Position numbers and translations under genes: made by a program. Positions 11,503 to 24,316 of a DNA stretch of 64,000 bases are shown here, piece after piece. The notes under the pieces were generated by a model. That model made no database searches and was not told the DNA's origin. It was given only the letters and a program-made list of their open reading frames with translations. How positions within the stretch are numbered: position 1 is the first letter of the stretch; the number at the start of each line of letters is the position of its first letter. This DNA is from Rhizodiscina lignyota. Lineage: Eukaryota; Ascomycota; Dothideomycetes; Aulographales; Rhizodiscinaceae. Location of the stretch: positions 2,170,001 through 2,234,000 of the forward strand of contig ML978121.1 in NCBI GenBank assembly GCA_010015805.1, read 5' to 3'.

Positions 11503-14377
11503 GTTGCTGGATATCGATTTGATTGTCGTAATTTTCGTAATTTTCGATCGGATTGGAAGCTGCTATGTCGTCGGTGCCGGTAGGCTTACTTTCAGCCCTA
11601 TTGCTGCAGGTCTAGGTTCGTATGGCGCAACGGTACGACAATGCAGGTCAGGGATGGAAGTGGAATGCTTGCAGGAGAGAGAGGACTGCATTTTTCCAGA
11701 AGGTTTCCCGATGTGCGAAAGGCTGGGGTGGTTGGTGTGGGTGGCTGGTATTTGATTTTTGTTGGTGGTTGGGCGGTGGCAGGTAAGATGGCAGGGTTGG
11801 CACTATGAGCAATGCGCGGCCGAGAAACCACAATCATTTCGGGAAATACCTTTTTGATGTTGAATTAAAAGAACAGTTGATTTCAGCATTGGATGAATTG
11901 GGTTCAAACGAAGTGTAGTTAGCTTCCGGGAATATTTGCGTGGAAGATGATTCGCAAGCAACCACCACCACTCCGATTCCGAGCCGAATATAACGTGAGA
12001 GGCCTGCATGGAGCACGGAGTAGGAAGCTTTGAATTCATGCATGTCTCTATCTACCAGCACGCGGTGTATCTAATTGGATTCGCAAGCGGAGCTTAACAA
12101 TTCTTCTGCGAATGGTCTTGAACGTCAGAGTCTAATCTTCCTCTTCTGTGATATTAACCACAACGCCTCCGAAAGATTTACCGTACTAGGGTATATTTGA
12201 GTTGTACGCAGCAGTACTCAACACAGACATCATGACGAAAATGCTTCAGAGCTTTGACTATCTATGTACTCTTGCGAGAGTGGCGGTTGAAGGCAACCGA
12301 TCGGCCGAATGAGCGGAGGTACACATTTCGGGATGGCGTTTGAAATCAAGGTCTCCAGTTAGAATTGCTGATTAGCGGCATCTGCTTTGCACTGAAATGC
12401 TCTGAAATGGCGGTTGTCGACGAAGCATGGGCCGAGACTTCTCACAGTACCCGCGAACGAGGCCATTGAGCCGCTCCAATTGGCATCAAACTCAGCGATT
12501 ATTGAGTGAGTGAGGTCTACGCGAATGCACCTCGAGCTAACGCGCTCAGCCCTGTTCATATGAGAACTTTCTGTACATATCGACCTTTGTTTCAGGATGT
12601 AGCCTTTGCTGTTGCAGCTTTCGCACGAGAAAATCGTCGCACGAGTCATGAGTTCAAAGACAACCAGCAACCTGGACGACTAGATTTACTGTAGCCCTAT
12701 GGGCTGCATTAGATCCCGCACCTCCTGCGGCTTGCTCGATGAAGGTCTGGAGTAGGCCGGGATTTCGTTCAAATATCTATGACTGCGAATTAAATCCATC
12801 TCATCTGACTGCTCCCCAGCTAGACATTGGCACCGCAGCTTTCCACGAAATGTCAGAAAAAGCCACTGAGACAGTCGCTCCAAGAAAAGCAAGGATGAGT
12901 TTGAGATAAGCAGTCGATCTCGTAATGACGCCAACTAGCTGTGGCAAGTGTAAATGCGATTTCCGCATTGAAGGTCACAATTCCGAGAAACATGATCTTA
13001 CCTATTCCTTGGATCGGGTACCGGTGCACTGTTTTGGCACGGTCAGCGAAACCGAGGCCAACTGAGGCTCCAAGTTGAATTCGAATCTACTCTCCCTGGT
13101 ATATTAGTTACATAGACAGTGGGAGACTGGAGGCACAACTCACAGGCATTCGCGGAGTTACGAATCTGCTTTATGTCCAATGCTAAAGCAGTGAGCCATG
13201 AGGATAAGAAAATTATAAGCAAAGCTCTCCACTACGCTAGGAGTCAGCAGCTGCTACAACCCGTAGAATGGAATGAGCTTTTCGCCGCCTAACGAGATTC
13301 AGCAATGAGAGTATTACTTGCCTTTTCGGTAATTAATGCCGGTACCGCTTTCGCTACCGGAGGTAAAGACGGTACGATGAGACACATTATGTGTCCCTAT
13401 TTGCATCCGCTGATGTCGTGTACAACAGAGACGTCCCCGTCATTTCAACGCGGCCCCACTGTCCGTCAGCATTTGAATCTGCAGCGTGAGTTAGCCAATT
13501 TCCTATACCAGTTAGTACAGTTTAATTGGCTATAGGATACTCCCTTCGGTGGGATGGGTGGTCCATACGAGAAAATTTAAGCCAGCTTTGCCACATGTAG
13601 AACTAGCGCCTTATTCCATCGTATTCCCTGCGCTCGCGTACTTCGGCCTCCCTTTTCCATCACACCGCCAAAGAGCTCGTTAGTTAACATCAAGCTACGG
13701 AGTACTTCATTTCCTTTACAAGACTCCCCTGGGCCCGAGCTGTCCAACGTGGCCGGTGGTAAGCCAGGAGATCGACTGGGTGGAATTTGAGAACATCCTT
13801 CCTCTCTCGTCTCGCACTTTACCTATTCAAAGACGCGATAGAAGTTCGCCGCATAAGCACCACCTCTGCCCTGTAGCCAACCACTCACTGGATGGCATCA
13901 AGTCCCGGGATCCTTCCGAGCGTGGTTTTCATGTGTCGCGCTGTGGGTCTCGAATAGTCTCCAGCAAATCGACTCTCAAGCTCCCAAACAATTGCTGCAT
14001 CTTACTACTCGCCTGGTCGTTTGTTCATCGCAGCTAGCCGATTTAGAATCTGACAGTGCAAGGATCACCGCAATCTGATTGTTCGGAATGCTCTTGAATG
14101 CCCCTTTGAGGATCTCTCACGGAGATGCTCGGCGTTACTGGAACCAAATTATGTTGGGAAGTTGCGACGCTTCAATTAAGTTTTCATGTGGCGGTTGCGA
14201 GCATGTGGAGCACCAACAGACGTCTGACTGTATCAAAGCCTCTGCAGTAGGTATATTTCATTCCATTCATTCCTTCAATTCCGCGAGAGCCTTCTTTAGC
14301 AGCGACCCTTAGCCGCCAGTGTATAATTTCCCTGCTGGCATTGCACAATCAACAGCAGCAAGATTGCACCAGACAAA
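11503..14377. other. 2.9 kb gap between the F-box gene and a DHA2 transporter
   Basis: No gene is supported with confidence. Short frames on both strands lack family features. One 76-codon frame at 13305 starts with a signal-peptide-like segment (listed separately). The last few hundred bases must hold the transporter promoter. Confidence 0.4.
13305..13535 (+). CDS. Possible small secreted protein (doubtful)
   Basis: A 76-codon ATG frame begins MRVLLAFSVINAGTAFATG, which resembles a signal peptide with an AXA-like cleavage site. The remainder contains two Cys and no recognisable domain. No intron, no conserved neighbour and only short length support it, so chance is a serious alternative. 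Confidence 0.2.
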   Translation: MRVLLAFSVINAGTAFATGGKDGTMRHIMCPYLHPLMSCTTETSPSFQRGPTVRQHLNLQRELANFLYQLVQFNWL

Positions 14378-16269
14378 ATGACGACCTCACGAGAATCATC
14401 TGAATTGGCTTTAGACAACGCCATGGCGAATCCTGAAAAGGGAAAGGAATACGGCACTACAACACCCGAGCCTGGTAACAACGACAGCTTCGTCCCTACT
14501 ACGGGAACATCGAGCCCGGATCCAGAGAAGGTAGCGGTAGACATTGGAGCCCAAATTGCGCCGGCAGCAGAAAATGAGGCTCAAGAACGCCAATACCAAG
14601 GACTTAACTGGTATCTGGTCTGCATCGCAGTTTACGTTGTCACGTTCATGTATGGCCTGGACAACACGATTGTCGCCAACATCCAAGCACCCATCGTCGA
14701 AAGGTTTGGTGCCGTGGAGAAGCTTGGATGGCTTGGCATAGGCTTTCCGTTAGGCTCCAGTGCACTCATCCTTCCTGTTGGTAAAGCCTATGGTCTTTTC
14801 AACGTCAAGTGGCTTTACATCTGTAGTATCATCATGTTTCTCGCTGGCAGCGCACTTTGCGGTGGAGCACCTTCAATGAATGCCCTGATATTCGGACGAG
14901 TTTGGGCAGGTGCTGGCGGGACTGGCATGTATTTGGGGTGAGAGCCATTACAGACCGAAGACATATAGCGGAGATGCTGAGTCAATACTAACTTGATACA
15001 GTGTATTAAACATCCTGTCCATATCGACCACTATCCAAGAACGGCCACTATACATGGCAATTACGGGGATTTTCTGGGGTCTTGGCTGTATCCTCGGTCC
15101 TGTGATCGGAGGCGCATTTGCGGACTCCTCCGCCACCTGGAGGTGGTCATTCTATATCAATCTCATCATTGCCGCTGTTTGTGCACCGGTATTTCTCTTC
15201 ATTCTGAAGCCATTCCACCCTCGACCAGGTGTTCCGATCATAGACAAGCTCAAGCTTATCGACTGGGTCGGCGTTGCACTGAATATTTCCGTGTATACCT
15301 TCTTCGTCCTCGTGGTACGTCATCCTGTGATGCACATATTAGATATACAGTCATGCTGATTTGCTCTGCCGAGTTTAGTTCACATTTGGAGGAGCACAGT
15401 GGGCCTGGAATGCTGGTGGTACCATTGCCTACTTCGTCCTATTCGGCGTATCGCTACTCGCCTTCGTCCTGCAGCAGGCTTTCGCAGTGTTCACCACGAA
15501 AGAAAACCGACTGTTCCCGGTGCACCTTCTCCACGATTACTCCCAGGTCCTCTTATACATCAGCACCTGCTGCCAGGCAACAAACATCTTCATCCCAATT
15601 TACTATATCCCGCTCTTCTACCAGTTTGTCCATGGAACTGATGGTATCACAGCGGCCGTTAGGCTGCTGCCGTTCATGTTCATTGTTATATTTAGCTGCA
15701 TGTTCAACGGTGCTGTCATGCCAAGGTTCGGCCATTACTGGTACTGGTATCTCGTCGCGGGAATATTCAGCCTTATCGGAGGCTCACTATTCTTCGCGGA
15801 TGTTGACGCAGGTACCTCGAACTCGAAGATCTACGGATTCAGTATACTTTTAGCTATCGGCGGAGGCATCGCACAACAAGCTGCGTACAGCATATCGCCG
15901 GCTCTCGTCGACTCTCTCCACAAGGTCCCCGATGCGATTGGCTTCATCAACATCGCACAAATTGGGGGCATGGTCATCTCATTAACGATTACGAGTTCGG
16001 TTTTCCAGAATCTTGGGTTTAAACATCTGAAGGCTGCACTACGCGGGAATGGCTTTACCGATAACCAGATACATGCTGCACTGGCAGGTGCGAAGAGTGG
16101 TATTTTTGAGTCGACCAGCGCCCAGATCAAGGAAAGAGCAACGAACGCTGTAGTCAAGGCTATCAGCGATGGCTATATCTTGGTCATCACTGCGGCAGCA
16201 TTGGGCACGATCTGTGCCTTGCTCATGAAGAAAGAGAAGGTCTTCCTCATGCCGACTGCTGGCGGTTAA
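14378..16269 (+). CDS. MFS transporter, DHA2 (14-TM) drug:H+ antiporter type
   Basis: Three exons: 14378-14937, 15002-15314 and 15379-16269, 587 residues. The first 80 residues are a hydrophilic cytosolic tail, followed by WYLVCIAVYVVTFMYGLDNTIVAN, the usual first helix with the D-x-T-I-V-A motif of DHA2 proteins. RVWAGAGGTGMY and GCILGPVIGGAFAD match the motif C/antiporter region. About 14 hydrophobic segments can be counted, ending in a charged C-terminus. Family members export fungicides, toxins or self-made metabolites at the plasma membrane; no biosynthetic gene cluster is adjacent, so the substrate is unknown. Both introns are 64 nt with good GT-AG borders and a TACTAAC branch site in the first. 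Confidence 0.88.
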
Positions 16270-17058
16270 TCACTTGGCAAGCAGACAAGAACGAAAGTAT
16301 GCATGAAAGATATCTCAGTTCATGTGGATGATTGGATCTCTGTATTTACAAACAGTGCGTTAATGAGAGTTAATACCAATTCGATAAAGATAGAGAGCGG
16401 TAATACCCTTTAGAGCAAAAAATGATACTTGATATCACCTTATCAGCACTGAGCAGCAGCGCACAATGCGGTCAGCGGCACTGATACTTTTTCATGAACA
16501 TACCCCCGAAACGCGGCTACAATTGTGTTAGGCTTTGCTTCTAAACGTCCTTGGCGATTTATAAAGGTAGGATGAATGAGGCAGTTGAGGTTCGAATTGA
16601 GCTGGCGAAAGGTCACGACCCTCCTCTTTTGGAATAGCTCCAAGCCACGTGAAGCTTCGCACGGACGTTTCCCTCCCATTCCTTTCCATCTCCCATCCTT
16701 GGCCTTTCGTCCGTTATCAACCAACCATTGGCCCATCCCTTGATGCCCTGATGCAATGGTCTACCTCTTGTTATTGCGATGTCCTGTTTGAAGTAGCCTG
16801 CCAACAAGTCATTAGCAGCACTTCTACGGTGCTCTCCGATACCCACGCGATGATCTCAGACCAGGCGCGACGCGCTCCTTCTTGGAGCAGTCTAGTGCTT
16901 GTTATTCACCTTTACCGACAGGAATGTATCAGCGTGGGACCGTAGGTAGGGTTTGGCGCCGAGGGAGGAAACGAAACTTGCTTTAAAGCGCAGCTTCTCG
17001 CGCGTCGAAACATGTTTTCTGCGCGACAGACTCCCTCGTTTTGTCTGTACTATTCAAT
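16270..17058. other. Intergenic between the DHA2 transporter and the carboxypeptidase
   Basis: About 0.8 kb without a supported gene. It holds the transporter 3' region and the carboxypeptidase promoter. Overlapping frames near 16443-16945 have no family signal. Confidence 0.4.
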
Positions 17059-18784
17059 ATGTTCAGCCAAATGTTCCTGCCTCTCGTTTTTGCACTCGGG
17101 TCCGTCCTGACTTATGCATCTCCAACTCAGCCTCTTCAAGATCGGAGCTATCACGTGGAAAGAGATGGAACCAAGTATGTCGTCTTTGACCATGCTCAGA
17201 CGGGTGCGAGGATGGAGTTTGTGAATAATTCAGGGATCTGCGAAACGACACCGGGTGTGAATCAGTACTCCGGCTATCTTTCGGTAGGCGACAACATGAA
17301 CATGTGGTTCTGGTAGGCATTCTCGCGTTTCTTGAGAAGTCTTTCGTTCTTGCTCCATGTCAAATTTGCAGCATGTCAAAATTTACCAAGTCCGCGGGCG
17401 CCTCTTGAGGTAGCTTCTGATTTGCTCGCACCGCCGAGCAACGAGTGTCTCAATTTCCACGCCAAGCTCGATGAGTCTATCGATACTTTGATTTAAGACC
17501 ACGGTTTTCCTCGATGCAGTTCACTTTAATCATTGCGGCTATGCAAGGAAAGAACTAATTGCGGGTCTATAGGTTCTTTGAAGCAAGGAACAATGCATCA
17601 TCAGCGCCTTTGGTAGCATGGTTCAACGGTGGTCCAGGATGTTCTTCCATGATCGGACTCTTCCAAGAGAACGGTCCATGCCAATTCTATAATGGATCGA
17701 GCGAGCCATCTATTAATCCGTACAGTTTCAATGAGTATGCGAACATGATATACATCGATCAACCCATTGGCACTGGCTTCTCGTATGGAACTGATACTGT
17801 CGACTCCGCTGCATCTGCAGCGCCATTTGTGTGGAAGCTCCTCCAAGCCTTTTACACGCAATTCCCCCAATATGAGAGCCGGGATTTCGGCCTCTTCACG
17901 GAGTCGTATGGCGGCATGTACGGCCCGGCATTCACTTCGTATTTTGAGTCTCAGAATGCTGCTGGCGCTGGGGAGAATGTAAAACTCGTCGCGCTCGGGA
18001 TCAACAACGGCTGGCTTGACTCGATCTATGCATACAAGGCCCAAATCGACTTTCTGTACAATAACACATGGCGCAACATCATCGACGAGTCGACGTACAA
18101 CAGTTTGACTGACTCGTACAACTCCGACTGTCTACCAGCATTGCAGCAGTGCCAGAAGAGTAACAGCGATACTGATTGCTCTGCCGCGTTGAATACTTGT
18201 GGCCAGGAGATCGAGGACCCGCTTCAGCAAGCTGGTGACTTTGACGTATACGACGTCCGATCTGGCAGCAACGATCCCAATCCGCCAGCAACGTATTCGA
18301 CATACCTAACTCAGAGTTCCGTCACGAGCAAGATTGGTGCGAAGGTCCAATACCAAGAGTGCCCCGAAGCACCGTACGATAAATTTGCTACGACTGGAGA
18401 CGACTCCCGGACGTACCTTGAGAATCTGTCGACCGTTGTCCAATCTGGAGTCCAAACTCTTATTTGGGCAGGCGATGCGGACTGGATTTGCAACTGGTAC
18501 GGCGTCCTCGATGCCGCAAACGCCATTGAGTATGACGGCCAGGATGAGTTCAAGAGCAAGGCGCTCTCACCGTACACGGTTAATGGAGTGCACAAGGGCG
18601 ACTATAAGAGCGTTGGGAGTCTGTCGTTCTTGAGAGCATTTGCTGCAGGCCATGAAGTGCCTTATTATCGTAAGTGGTCCTCATTGTACTTGGCCAGCCG
18701 TAACTGACGATGAATGTAGAGCCGGAGCTTGCCTTGCAGGTCTTCATCCAGACGATGCAGAAGAAGGCAATTTCGTCCACATAG
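17059..18784 (+). CDS. Secreted serine carboxypeptidase (peptidase family S10)
   Basis: Three exons: 17059-17312, 17573-18669 and 18720-18784, 471 residues. The ATG at 17059 gives a signal peptide (MFSQMFLPLVFALGSVLTYA). The join WFW/FFEARNN over intron 1 restores the S10 block that follows SGYLSVGDN. Catalytic Ser lies in TESYGG (about residue 196), preceded by the substrate-binding GGPGCSS. Asp is in WAGDADW and His in FAAGHEVPYY near the end, so the triad is complete. Several N-x-S/T sites and Cys pairs suit a secreted or vacuolar enzyme removing C-terminal residues from peptides at acid pH. Intron 1, at 260 nt, is several times longer than its neighbours. Confidence 0.9.
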
Positions 18785-19167
18785 GGCCTGAAGGACATCA
18801 GGGGGGTATCGGAAGGATTGACATGTCCTCTGTAGATAATGTCGCACAGTACAGGAAATGTAAATCAGCTGCCAAAGTCTTGCTATTCACATCACCCCAG
18901 TTCTGCATATTAATTCGAACATATCAGAGTAGCTGCTCGCGGACCTATTGGTAAACGGCCATTCGATATCTGAGAATCTTAGTGTTTCTTTGCATTTCGT
19001 ATAGCATTCTGCTCATCTTGAGTGTGCAAGGTATTAGACAATATTACGAATAAAGATTAAAAAAGAGATCATATTCTCATGGCCAAAGAATGTACGAGAA
19101 TTGAAGTCATTCCGATGGGGCTCATTCATAAGCTGCTCTCTTATCATGCTATTCACAGTGGTCCCTC
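18785..19167. other. Short convergent intergenic region
   Basis: 3' regions of the carboxypeptidase and the minus-strand membrane protein meet here. AT-rich, no gene seen. Confidence 0.4.
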
Positions 19168-20264
19168 TCATATTTGGTACAAGCCATCTTCGGCCGGGCC
19201 CGGTGGTGCTCTTGGTTCCTCCCCCAGCATCACGCACGCGGGTCTTCGCGTTACGCCCTCTAATTCCGCTCTCACAGACGTATCTTCTAGTTCGAGTATA
19301 TCGCCTCTCGAATTATTCTGCACCGGATATCCGTCCAGTTCTCCAGGCGCTGGACTCCACTCCGCCGCCCCCGTTGTTGGTGACTTGCTCGTGCGTTTCC
19401 AGAAGCGAGTTGTCGGGGAGGACGTGCTCGTAGTTGTGGCAGAGGCATGTTTTACGTCGAAATAGTTTCCGAAAATGCTTGCGCGCCTGTCGGTGGGCGC
19501 GCGAGTGGAAGAATCTGTACGATCGGGCTTGCGACGGCGGCGCAGAAAGACAATGGCCAATGCAATGAGCACACCAAGTACAAGAGCGCCAATTACGCCG
19601 CCAACGACTGCGCCGACTGGTACGCTGTTTCCAGATTTGGTTGGGGTACTTGATACAGCGCTGGATGTATTTGTAGATGGAGCAAGTGATATGGAGGAAG
19701 TCGCAAGTGCACTACTTGAGGGACTGCTTGATGGACTGCTTGAGGGCTGTGACTGTGTGACAGGTGTGGGCGACGTAGATTGGACTGACGTTGAGGAAGA
19801 CGCGGACGAAGGAGACGGTGTAGATAGGACCGATTTCGAGGAAGAGGAAGAGGAAGAGGACGAGACTATTATCGCGCTACTGGTGGGCGCAGGTGTGCTT
19901 AAGCTTTCTGACGTGCTTGAAGGTGCTGTATGGGAAGTTGGTGACTGAGAAGAGGCCGGTGCAGATGATGAAGAAGTCGCCGAAGGTGCGCTGGAGGACG
20001 ATTCTATATCAAGAGTGTCAGCTAACTGTTGTGAGCCGCTGGGCGCTGTGGGCGCAAGGCTCAACGCTAGCTCAATGCCAATTGCGGCGGCGCATAGGAA
20101 GAGGAGAGCGCACCAGATGAGGATGAAGATGAAGACGAGGAATCAGGACAGTCGGTCAGAGAGCATGGGTCAACGGAGCAGCAGCCTCTGAAACCATTGG
20201 AAGAACAGACGTAGAACAGTGTCCCATCGGAGCAGTCCTGTCGCGCGAAGAGTGCTATATGCAT
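19168..20264 (-). CDS. Ser/Thr-rich single-pass membrane protein with small Cys-rich N-domain
   Basis: Two exons: 20264-20114 and 20066-19168, with a 47 nt intron in the Ser run, 349 residues. The N-terminal segment CSDGTLFYVCSSNGFRGCC plus VDPCSLTDCPD is a small Cys-rich module seen in many fungal surface proteins. A region of about 110 residues of Ser/Thr/Pro/Ala (likely O-mannosylated) follows, then one membrane helix (GAVVGGVIGALVLGVLIALA), a basic stop-transfer FLRRRRK and a cytosolic tail of about 110 residues. No cleavable signal peptide is visible, so either it is a type III protein or an upstream exon was missed. The layout resembles a wall-associated sensor (WSC/Mid2-like), but the ectodomain is not a WSC domain. 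Confidence 0.75.
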
Positions 20265-21387
20265 AGCGGTGGTATTAGCATTATCATTAGCATCGTCAAC
20301 ACTAGATTGAAGAAGTTGAAGAAAGGAAAAGACTCGAAGAAATGTTCAGCCTTGTCGTCGGCTCGCGGCTAAAGCGAGAGTATTGCGCTTGCAAACGTTG
20401 TAACGCCACATGTCTCCGGGGTGGGGGCCATCCCATGATATTCTTGGAGAGAGTGTGGTAATCATCTATCGCACATCCTGAAGAATCTGGTTGGGCTTGC
20501 AGCCGCTTCCATGGGCTACATTGGTACAATGGATGTTGTTCATGACAGAAGTAAGATGTTGGTTTCAGCCTCTCGCAAGAATAGTAAGATGACGTCGGAT
20601 CTTATCTTATCTTTTTGCCAGCACACTTTGACATCCCTGTCCGCAATACAGTCTGTGAACTCGCGAAGCTATTGTTGAGTCAGGTTCACCGTTATCAATC
20701 TCTATGCCCAGAAGCCAATAGCTGAGAGGAGTTGATTTCGAAGATAATGACCTTTTTAGGGTGAGACCTAGCTGAGTGTCGAGCAGCAAGCTAGGACTCA
20801 GTGCGGAGTACAGAGGTTCAAAATCAGATTGCTGTGAGTACGTGTACGATCAAATCGACAATGCATCACGGACATCATATCGTTACGAGAAACTCATTCG
20901 TTTAAATGATCCATCTGTTAACTTGTACTAGTTCATTTCACCTACGGCAGTACACTTCCTCATATGTATACGTGCATCTAGCACATTGCGAGAAGAATTC
21001 TGGCAAAATTGCCTTGCAGTGCAGTCTTCAATGCCTTACGAATCTTATCGGAGACCTCCCAAGGACAACATTCAATATCGTACCAGGTCGGCCTTATGAT
21101 CCAAATCCCTGAAGTCAAATGAACGGGGACCATCAATAACTGGGTACGCGAGTGATGTGTACGGGGCACATACCTGCTATTGATATCCATTTTAAATGAC
21201 TGTCATATGTAGAGAACGGTCCGGACGTTAAACTAATCACCGCTTGGACTACTCTGTGACAAAAGTCTGGTCGTGTTTCGGAGAGTTATGGCGTTCTAGG
21301 GGCTTGTCCACTGCAACTCGACCTGGCTCTTGTCATCTCGCTGGCATCTGCAATCGGCTGACCATTTTGTGAAAGGAGGCTGGTATC
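20265..21387. other. Intergenic with tandem GATA sites
   Basis: About 1.1 kb without a gene. Position 20596-20611 carries two overlapping CTTATC (GATAAG) sites, about 330 bp upstream of the membrane-protein start. The rest is unremarkable. Confidence 0.4.
20596..20611. promoter_or_regulatory. Tandem GATA-factor site (copy 1)
   Basis: CGGATCTTATCTTATC holds three GAT-type cores, two of them HGATAR on the minus strand. The same 16-mer recurs at 25337. Fungal GATA factors (AreA/NIT2, SREA, white-collar type) bind such sites; which one is unknown. Confidence 0.35.
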
Positions 21388-24316
21388 TTATCGAAGCTCA
21401 AACACAGTCCTTATGAATGAAGCAGGCTCGATTGGACCTTCGGGTTTCTGGATATCTTTTGCCTTCGTGGCCGGTTCGGTCATGGAACGCTTCAATGACT
21501 TCATAAACTCTCCACCGGTCTCCTTTACTCTCCTTGTGGCTTCCCGGACTGCAGCAAGCTCTCCTTCCTGGGCTCTTTGTTTCGCCAAGTCCTCGGCTGA
21601 TCGCTGCAAAGGAATTGCCTCTCCATTCATCATTCCATGCAGGTAACATTCGCCAATCAGCTGGTAGAAGGTGTACTCATCAGCTTTCAGCGGAGGCTCA
21701 ACGTGCTTCGAAATTGAAAATGAGTCGGTACTCTTTATTGTGGTAGTTTGGCTTGCTGAAGCTGACTTGCCTAGTAGCTCAGCGACACTCTGTGGAAATA
21801 TTGGTCCTGGAGCCACAATGTCTGTTCCATTCCGGCTCAACGGGGGTGTGTCTCGCCATGCTCCAGGCATTCGTACTGATCGCTCACTGCTGATCGATAT
21901 GGTATCTAAGTCTTTGGCGTGAGCTCTGGTAGACTCGTGTTCCTGCATAGGTTCCACTTTGTTGGCTACATGTTCCACATTCTGCTGTTCCGTTGCTACC
22001 TGCATCGCCGTCAAATCCTTATTTTGGTTGATATCGCCACTCGAACAATCGATCTGGGTATCAGATGACATTCCATTGGTACTGCCTCCAACTGGGGGTC
22101 CTCCAGTCGATTGGTGAGGGCTGAGTGGCTTCCCTTCGAGTCGTTCCTGTTTTCTTTTGGCAACAAATTTTCGGAAGGTGTCAATTATTTTCCTGGCAGC
22201 TATTTTCTGCTGGCGTGTGAGCTTCGTGTCCGCTTCGTGCTTGACTTCTTCTTTGGTCTTGCTGAATCGTCGCAGAACCACTGGCACACTACAACCATAA
22301 AGGATTACAATCAAATCACCCTTTTCAGCATGTTTCGGGACCAATCCAAGTCTCCCACCTTTACTACGCATCAATCGCCTGTTCCAAATGACTGACTGAA
22401 CTCTTTCGAGGACATCACTAACCGCCTGGCAATCAGAGTAGTCAATCGCTTCTTGTGTGTTGAATGCATCGCCCTGCACGTGCGACTCCAGTGCATGGTT
22501 GATCAACCTCGGATAATGTCTGGGAGGGTTACCACTCTTCCCTCGGTCAGCGACCAATGTTCGCCAGTATTCATCGGGCAGCTTTTGCCATTGTTCCCCG
22601 TCACGAGCGTATCGGCGGCCAAGTACAGCCCAGTCTTCTGGAATGTTTCCTTTCTGTGACGCGGTTCTCAAGTTCTCAATCTTGTCGACCACAAACCCTT
22701 CAGTAAACATGCTGTGATAGTGAATACCATCCAAGTGACTATATTTGCTGAACTTTGTGACTCCTTGTTCGAACCGCAGGGCGTTCGTCAGTTCTCTGTT
22801 TCCGGCTGCTGTGTAGTTCCTTTGCGGTGGCAGCCCGACAAGTGTATCAGGGTTCTTCCTGACCATGCGCTTGGACTTTGGTTCCAGGCCATACGCAGCG
22901 CCTGTTATGCTCGATATCCAGGAGGGTAAACTGTCTCTACCCCGATCATCGCCTCGTGTCGAAGCCCTGCTGTCAAAGACTGCGCGCCATGGGCTGCCGC
23001 TGTCTTCATGGAGGTGGTCTTGCATGGCTGGAAACGGAGCCCAAGGACGACAAATGATGTCAAGAGCCCTTGTTGTATCTGATTGGGATATTGCAAAGTC
23101 GATGAAGTCAACGAAGACGTCGGAGATCGGCTGCTCGTAATTGACATAATACGACTTTGCTACAATCTTCTGCGATAGCTGCTCAATGAACTTTTCCTGG
23201 ATAGTTATTTTATAAGAGGCTACCATGCTTCTCATGTTTGCATGGGAAGTTCGGGGCATTGTATCCTTAGCAATTGCTAGTACAGCATAGACCGTGTCCC
23301 TCGGCTCGCTCGCGTTGAATGCTGTGAAGGTTGACACCAACTGTTCCAGAGTGAGCAATGCAACTTTCTCATGATCCGCTCGGCGTCGAAAGAGATCGTT
23401 GGTTACCGCGACGAGTCGGGTAGCGCTGAGGGCTGCAATATGGCCGAAGTATCTTGGCTTGTGGCCGTACTCTTTCTTTCCCATCATGATCGATTTTGAC
23501 ACGGTTCGCTTTTCTTCAGCCTCGTTAAACAGGGAGACCGCGTCGGCAAAGTCTTCCCAATTGATCCTTTGCGAACCGCAAAGTATCACTGCATCTTTAG
23601 CGAGCGCAATCTCCTGCACTACCCATCTCCTACTGAACCATTCACGTTTCATTAACTCGACCATGTTATTCCAGTCGTTGTGTGTGTCTTCATTTTTCAC
23701 CAAATGATCAAAATGTCTCAATCGCAAAACGCGCGTGTCAATGAACCTGAATGCCGCGCCACCATCGGCAGAGACATCAAGATCATCGGGATCACCTTCC
23801 CTTTCTTCTCCCAACCAGACAAAGACCTTCTTGGCCCTCGTATAGATCTTCGCCATTAGCCGTACTTGGTTGTTCCTTTCTGGGAAATCGTCTTGATTAA
23901 TGCCTTTTTAAGACAGTCAAGTTAGCGAGTGGGCCTTAGACAGCAAGTTGCATGATCGAGCTTCCACAATTGTTAAGGTCTTACGGACAAACTTGATCTA
24001 TCCAGAAGTATTCCTCCTTGTAGCGCCTGAGCTGTTTGAGAGCTGAATCCAGTGCGACGGAGATCTGAAAATCGTATGGTTGGTCGTTGTGTGTGATCCT
24101 CATCGTGGTCCTTGGAGCGTCACGGGGCCCCCAACACCAACTTAATGCTGCATACTCAAGATCCTGTTTCTCGTCAAATTCAAGTATTTGCCCTTCCACC
24201 TTGTCTTCATAGCTGCTACTTGAGAGTGTGATCTTGAGAATGCGAAGGTTCTCAGCTGGATCTGTCAAGGGGCAAAATGCGTAATCGTAGGGTGGGTGCT
24301 GCTGCAAATCTGACAT
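21388..24316 (-). CDS. Heterokaryon-incompatibility (HET) domain protein, intact
   Basis: Two exons: 24316-23989 and 23903-21388, 947 residues. The HET domain spans roughly residues 50-220: YAALSWCWGP, then WIDQVCINQDDFPERNNQV across the intron, IYTRAKKVFVWLGE, and WFSRRWVVQEIALA with LCGSQRINW. The VCINQ join requires the donor T/GTCCGT rather than the nearby GTAAGA, which would hit a stop. The C-terminal 500 residues have a basic stretch (QQKIAARKII) and long low-complexity segments, with no ankyrin, WD40 or NACHT module. Family knowledge: HET proteins drive vegetative-incompatibility cell death after non-self recognition. A broken relative lies at 41.6 kb. Confidence 0.85.

Noticed and set aside
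12359-12670. 103-codon minus-strand frame in the 2.9 kb gap
   Set aside because: No start context, no family motif and no splice partners.
16580-16600. tRNA-like GGTTCGAATT near 16588
   Set aside because: No acceptor or anticodon stem can be paired around it.
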